NCBI RefSeq assembly: GCF_010998615.1
Contig: NZ_JAAEAH010000031.1
Coordinates: forward strand, 27,530 to 91,529
DNA from: Myxococcus sp. CA023
Lineage (GTDB): Bacteria; Myxococcota; Myxococcia; Myxococcales; Myxococcaceae
Length of the DNA: 64,000 nucleotides
Direction: 5' to 3'
The position numbers and the translations under genes are program-made. This document shows positions 60,489-64,000 of this stretch, in pieces (position 1 is the first letter of the stretch; each line of letters starts with the position of its first letter). Under the pieces are notes generated by a model, which ran no database searches, was not told the origin of the DNA, and was given only the letters and a program-made list of their open reading frames with translations.

Positions 60489-63481
60489 TGGGGACGCTCT
60501 GTAACAGGCTGTCCCTCTTCCTCGATGGCGAGCTGCCGCCCGTGGACGAGGAGAACTTCCGGCATCACCTCGCTCGCTGTGACCCCTGCGCGTCCGGCCT
60601 GCACGAAGCCATGCAACTGGAGTTGCTGGGCTTCTGTGTGATGGGGGACCCGCAGGCGTTGGCGCACGAGCAGGAGGACGCGCCCGAAACCTGGATGGCG
60701 TCCGATGCGCCCAGGACACGTGACACGGCCGAAGGGCCGGGGCGCCCTCACTGGCGCTGGGCCCCGTTCGCTGTGGGCGCCGTGGCGGCGGCCATCGTCC
60801 TAGTGCTCGTCGTCAAGAGCGCCGATGTGCGGGGTTCCCAGCAGGAGGTCTGGCTCGCGCAGACGTCGTCGCGCCTCATCGAGGCGAGGGTTGCCTATGC
60901 ACGCGCGGACGGACACCGGCCCTATGTGCCCCTGCGCGCGGGGGGCAGTGGCCCTCCGGGCGGGGCGGGCTCGGCATTGCCGCTCCGGGCGCTGGCGGAT
61001 CTGGAGGACCAGGGGGACCTGCATGGCATTGCCGCCGCGTACCTGGCCCGCAAGGACCTGCGGCAAGCCTCCGACTTCCTCCACCGGATGCCGCCGTCAC
61101 CGGACCGGGACAGTGACCTGGCCATCGTCGCGTTGGAGCAGGGGCATCCGGAACAGGCGCTGGCACTGCTGGACGGGGTATTACGACAAGTGCCCGAGCA
61201 CGCCCAGGCGCAGTGGAACCGGGCGCTGGTGCTGCGGGAGATGGGGCTGACGCTGCTGGCCGCGGAGGCGTTCGACGCGGTGGTGAAGCGCGGGGAGCCG
61301 GGCTGGAGCGAGGAGGCGCGGATCCGCGCGCGAGCGCTCCGGCAGCAGACGCAGGCGCGGGGGCGGGCCTGGAAGGGGGCTCGCGCGGCGGTGCGGGACC
61401 TGATGGTGGACGCGCAGGCTCGGCTCCCGCTGGAGGAGGCGAAGCGCTTTCCTGGCATCGTCCGGCTGGCGTTCTACGACGCGGTGAGGGCCGCGCCGTC
61501 GCGGGAGTGGACCCTGCGCCTGCTTCCGCTGGCGGACGTGTTGGACGGAGTCCAGGGCGGCGAGGTGCTTCGCGGCTACGTGCAGCGTGTGGCGGAGCGG
61601 GACTTCAGCCGCCGTGCACCCCTGGCGGCGGACTACGCGAAGCTCGTGCGGGGCGAGCTGTCCTCGCCAGAGCGCTTCCTGGAGACGCTGCGGCGTTCGG
61701 GCGAGGACGACCTGTACCTGGGCGGGCTCATCAATCAGACGGCAGGCGCGCGCCACCTGGAGGATTTCACGCGGCTGGCCCGTGCGGCCGAGGACCCCTG
61801 GGTGTCGCTGCTGGCCGAGCGCGAGCTGGCGGGCGCCGAGGAGCGCGCGGGCGAATGGTGGAAGGCGGAGGCGCGGCTTCGCGCGGCCGTGGGGGCCTGT
61901 CAGGGCAAGGGGCTGTCCTACCGCTGCGCCACGCTGAAGAAGCGGCTGTCGGACCTCTATCTCGCGCTCAACCGCCCGGCGGAGGCTTTCGAGCAGGCGT
62001 GGAGTGGCTGGCTTGCGTCCCGGGAGCAGGAGGAATGGGAGCTGGAGCAACAGTTCCTCCAGGAACTGGCGCACATCGCTCGCTACCGGTTGGACATCAC
62101 CAGCGCGCGCGCCTACCTGCGCGAGTCCCTGGCGCGAATGCCCGACGCTTGCGAGCAGCGCACCTACGTGCACCGCAACCTGGCCTACCTGTCGTGGCTG
62201 GAGTTCGACGCGCACGAGGCGCGGAACGAACTGGAGCTGGCGCAGGAGTGTGGCCGGCCACTGGGGCTGCCCGGCGCGCTGTTGTTGTCGTACCTGGCGC
62301 GCTTCGGCGCAGACAGCCAGGACGCGGACCTGTTGCGCCGCACCCTGGCCGAGCTGCACCGGGGGCAGCCCTCCCCGGGCAAGCTCGCGCAGATGCGCTT
62401 CGCCGAGGGGCAGTTCGTGCTGGAACTCGACCGCGCGACCGGGCTGGAGCTGCTTCGCGGCGCCATCCAACAGGCGGAGTCCCTTCCCAACGATGTGGAC
62501 GCGCGCAAGACGCGCATGGGGGCCTACAACGTCCTGGCGCACGAGGCAGGCCGCACGGACGTCCCAGGTGAGGCCCTGGCGCTCATGGGCGCCGCGCTTC
62601 AGGTTGCGGTCCCTGAGCGATGTGTGCTGGGCGTCGCCGTGGACTACGAGCGCTCGGTGGTCGCGCTGCGCGGCGCTACGGGCGAACTGCAGGGGCACTT
62701 CGACGCCAGCCGCGCGGAGCCCCTGGGTCGGGACGCCTCCGGGCTGGTGCCTCCGTCGCTCCAGGCCGCCTTGAAGGGCTGCGAGCGGGTGGACGTGCTC
62801 GCGTTGCCGCCGGTGCATGGCCTGCGGGGGCTGCTGCCCGCGGAGCTCGCCTGGAGCTACCGCGTGGGGCGGCCCGGAGAAGCGTCTCCCGTGCCGGCTC
62901 GTGGCAGCGGGCCGCACCTGGTCGTCAATGGGGTGGAGGCGCCCGCGGCGCTGGGCCTCCCGCGGTTGCTTCCACTGGAGCCGCCGCACGCGCCGGACCC
63001 GCAGCGAATCGAGCTGTCGGGCATGCAAGCCACGCCAACCCGGGTGCTGGCGGCCATGGCGCAGGCCAGTGAGGTGGAAATCCACGCGCACGGCGCCTTC
63101 AGCCCCGAGATGTCAGACGCCTCGCTGGTGGTGCTGGCGCCTGAAACAGATGGCCGATACGCGCTATCCGCCCCCCAGGTCCGCGCGCTGAAGCTGGAGC
63201 GCGCGCCGCTCGTGCTTCTGGCCACGTGCAGTGCGGCCCGAGCCACGCCCTTCCTTCATGAGTCCTTCAGCCTTCCGGTGGCCTTCATCGAAGCAGGCGC
63301 GGCCACGGTGCTGGCCTCCACGGTGGAAATCCCCGACTCGGCGGGGCGCTTCTTCGAAGCGGTGCGTGAGCGCATCCGGAGCGGCGCGCCGGCGGCCCTC
63401 GCGCTCCGTGACGCGCGGCGCACGTGGCTGGCGGCCCACCCCTCCGCGGACTGGGTCCACGGCATCCTCCTCTTCGAATGA
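60488..63481 (+). CDS. anti-sigma zinc finger, TM, TPR and CHAT protease fusion
   Basis: A 997-residue protein. The N-terminus is an anti-sigma ZAS-like zinc finger: Cys5, then FLDGELPPVDEENFRHHLARCDPC with His27-x3-Cys31-x2-Cys34. One membrane helix follows (about 91-110). Residues of about 150-780 are helical, with TPR-like pairs (QAQWNRALVLREMGLTLLAAEAFD; LYLALNRPAEAFEQAW; AYLRESLARMPDACEQRTYVHRNLAYLSWL). The C-terminus is a CHAT domain with the catalytic dyad in EIHAHGAF (His868) and VLLATCSAA (Cys914). ATG 60488 or GTG 60485 is the start; both overlap the sigma stop. The layout suggests that the large extracytoplasmic (or, if inverted, cytoplasmic) sensor/protease part governs release of the sigma factor. 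Confidence 0.9.
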   Translation: MGTLCNRLSLFLDGELPPVDEENFRHHLARCDPCASGLHEAMQLELLGFCVMGDPQALAHEQEDAPETWMASDAPRTRDTAEGPGRPHWRWAPFAVGAVAAAIVLVLVVKSADVRGSQQEVWLAQTSSRLIEARVAYARADGHRPYVPLRAGGSGPPGGAGSALPLRALADLEDQGDLHGIAAAYLARKDLRQASDFLHRMPPSPDRDSDLAIVALEQGHPEQALALLDGVLRQVPEHAQAQWNRALVLREMGLTLLAAEAFDAVVKRGEPGWSEEARIRARALRQQTQARGRAWKGARAAVRDLMVDAQARLPLEEAKRFPGIVRLAFYDAVRAAPSREWTLRLLPLADVLDGVQGGEVLRGYVQRVAERDFSRRAPLAADYAKLVRGELSSPERFLETLRRSGEDDLYLGGLINQTAGARHLEDFTRLARAAEDPWVSLLAERELAGAEERAGEWWKAEARLRAAVGACQGKGLSYRCATLKKRLSDLYLALNRPAEAFEQAWSGWLASREQEEWELEQQFLQELAHIARYRLDITSARAYLRESLARMPDACEQRTYVHRNLAYLSWLEFDAHEARNELELAQECGRPLGLPGALLLSYLARFGADSQDADLLRRTLAELHRGQPSPGKLAQMRFAEGQFVLELDRATGLELLRGAIQQAESLPNDVDARKTRMGAYNVLAHEAGRTDVPGEALALMGAALQVAVPERCVLGVAVDYERSVVALRGATGELQGHFDASRAEPLGRDASGLVPPSLQAALKGCERVDVLALPPVHGLRGLLPAELAWSYRVGRPGEASPVPARGSGPHLVVNGVEAPAALGLPRLLPLEPPHAPDPQRIELSGMQATPTRVLAAMAQASEVEIHAHGAFSPEMSDASLVVLAPETDGRYALSAPQVRALKLERAPLVLLATCSAARATPFLHESFSLPVAFIEAGAATVLASTVEIPDSAGRFFEAVRERIRSGAPAALALRDARRTWLAAHPSADWVHGILLFE

Positions 63482-63576
63482 TGCTCAAGGAATCCGACTT
63501 GGTGCGTAGTACCGAGGCGGAGGCGGGGAGATGGCATGCCGCCGGGCCTCGCCGGTGCCGCGCAGAGGGGGATGCG

Positions 63577-63765
63577 ATGGTGAAGAAGCTTTCGAAGAAG
63601 TCGAAGCGCGATGGGGCGGTGGTGAGCATCAACCCGCATGACCCGCCGCCGGAGCCCACCCCGGGTCTGACGGCGCACCCGCCGTTCTCGGCGAGGATGT
63701 CCGTCGTCCCGTCCGTGAATACGGCGTCTCATCCGGACGGCTCGGACAACTCACGTCCTAAATAA
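63577..63765 (+). CDS. small protein, 62 residues, downstream of the CHAT fusion
   Basis: MVKKLSKKSKRDGAVV then a Pro-rich, polar tail (NPHDPPPEPTPGL...SARMSVVPSVNTASHPDGSDNSRPK), probably unstructured and without signal peptide. AGAGGGG six bases before ATG 63577 decides the start, though the frame is open from 63478, where an ATG overlaps the CHAT stop by four bases (95 residues). It is the last gene before a strong terminator. Function unknown; a substrate or regulator of the CHAT protease is a hypothesis from position only. Confidence 0.62.
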   Translation: MVKKLSKKSKRDGAVVSINPHDPPPEPTPGLTAHPPFSARMSVVPSVNTASHPDGSDNSRPK

Positions 63766-63815
63766 GTGACAGTTTTCCGGAATGTCCTGAATCGCGCTGG
63801 CGATACAGGTTTTAC

Positions 63816-63850
63816 GGGGCGCTCCCACTCGGGGCGCCCCGGATTTTTTT
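63816..63850 (+). terminator. intrinsic terminator of the sigma/CHAT operon
   Basis: GGGGCGC (63816-63822) pairs with GCGCCCC (63834-63840), followed by a run of seven T (63844-63850). Confidence 0.88.
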
Positions 63851-63935
63851 GAACAGAATACACAAGAAAAAGGGCTGGGGCCGTATCTGAGATTGAGGGG
63901 GCGTTGGTCGCGAGCCCCCGAGAAGAGGGGGAGAG

Positions 63936-64000
63936 ATGTTTCGTGGTGACGCGCGGGGCCAAGGGGATGCGAGCGGTTTCTGGGCACCTGAGGAGGGGCG
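63936..64000 (+). CDS. start of a gene running off the window (partial)
   Basis: An ATG with GGGGGAGAG directly upstream opens a frame (MFRGDARGQGDASGFWAPEEG) that continues to the window edge. It follows the terminator and an A-rich leader (63851-63880). Too short to identify. Confidence 0.5.
   Translation, partial: MFRGDARGQGDASGFWAPEEG

Overview
The window is very GC-rich bacterial DNA with many GTG/TTG starts, tightly overlapping genes and many lipoproteins. It also carries a five-gene mevalonate cluster, sensor kinases with no adjacent response regulator, and an ECF sigma factor paired with a CHAT/TPR protein. Together these point to a myxobacterium of the Myxococcus/Corallococcus type (inference from gene content and composition; no search was run). 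I see no transposase, prophage, rRNA or CRISPR array.

Layout. 1-9.1 kb: an aldehyde dehydrogenase plus DUF779 pair behind a good sigma-54-type promoter, an RlmA-like rRNA methyltransferase, a TPR lipoprotein, an M16 peptidase coupled to a HAMP histidine kinase, and a small Cys-rich lipoprotein behind a T/G-rich leader. 9.1-15.5 kb: a complete RND efflux operon (TolC-like, adaptor, pump) divergent from a MarR regulator, with a palindromic operator candidate between them. 15.5-17.7 kb: a coiled-coil membrane protein and an HtpX-like protease. 17.8-24.8 kb: a probable iron locus, with imelysin lipoprotein and HTTM membrane protein on one strand and delta-60-repeat lipoprotein and TonB-dependent receptor on the other, separated by two Fur-like boxes. 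24.8-30.8 kb: a DsrE-like protein, then isopentenyl-diphosphate isomerase, HMG-CoA reductase, mevalonate kinase, diphosphomevalonate decarboxylase and phosphomevalonate kinase in one operon.

30.8-38.1 kb is the accessory-looking part, with lower GC and longer intergenic gaps. It holds an orphan GIY-YIG protein, a large PLP decarboxylase, a trypsin-like protease, and a metalloprotease-like protein with FG-GAP repeats whose third zinc ligand appears to be lost. 38.2-41.2 kb: an alkaline-phosphatase-superfamily enzyme coupled to a flippase-like membrane protein, a shared hairpin terminator, and tRNA-Leu(CAG). 41.2-46.4 kb: the ISC iron-sulfur cluster (iscS, iscU, iscA, terminator, hscB, hscA, fdx) without iscR. 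46.7-54.9 kb: an SPFH/coiled-coil protein, a short DsbD, a DCC-family protein, VanW plus a glycosyltransferase-like protein, a DTW protein and an EamA transporter. 54.9-59.7 kb: WYL and TetR regulators, each beside a perfect palindrome, two alpha/beta hydrolases and a membrane histidine kinase.

The most unusual unit is at 59.8-63.85 kb: an ECF-like sigma factor overlapping a 997-residue protein that joins an anti-sigma zinc finger, a transmembrane segment, a TPR-like solenoid and a C-terminal CHAT (caspase-like) protease domain, followed by a 62-residue protein and a strong terminator. It reads like a membrane-bound anti-sigma factor carrying its own protease, and is the best candidate here for an undescribed signalling system.
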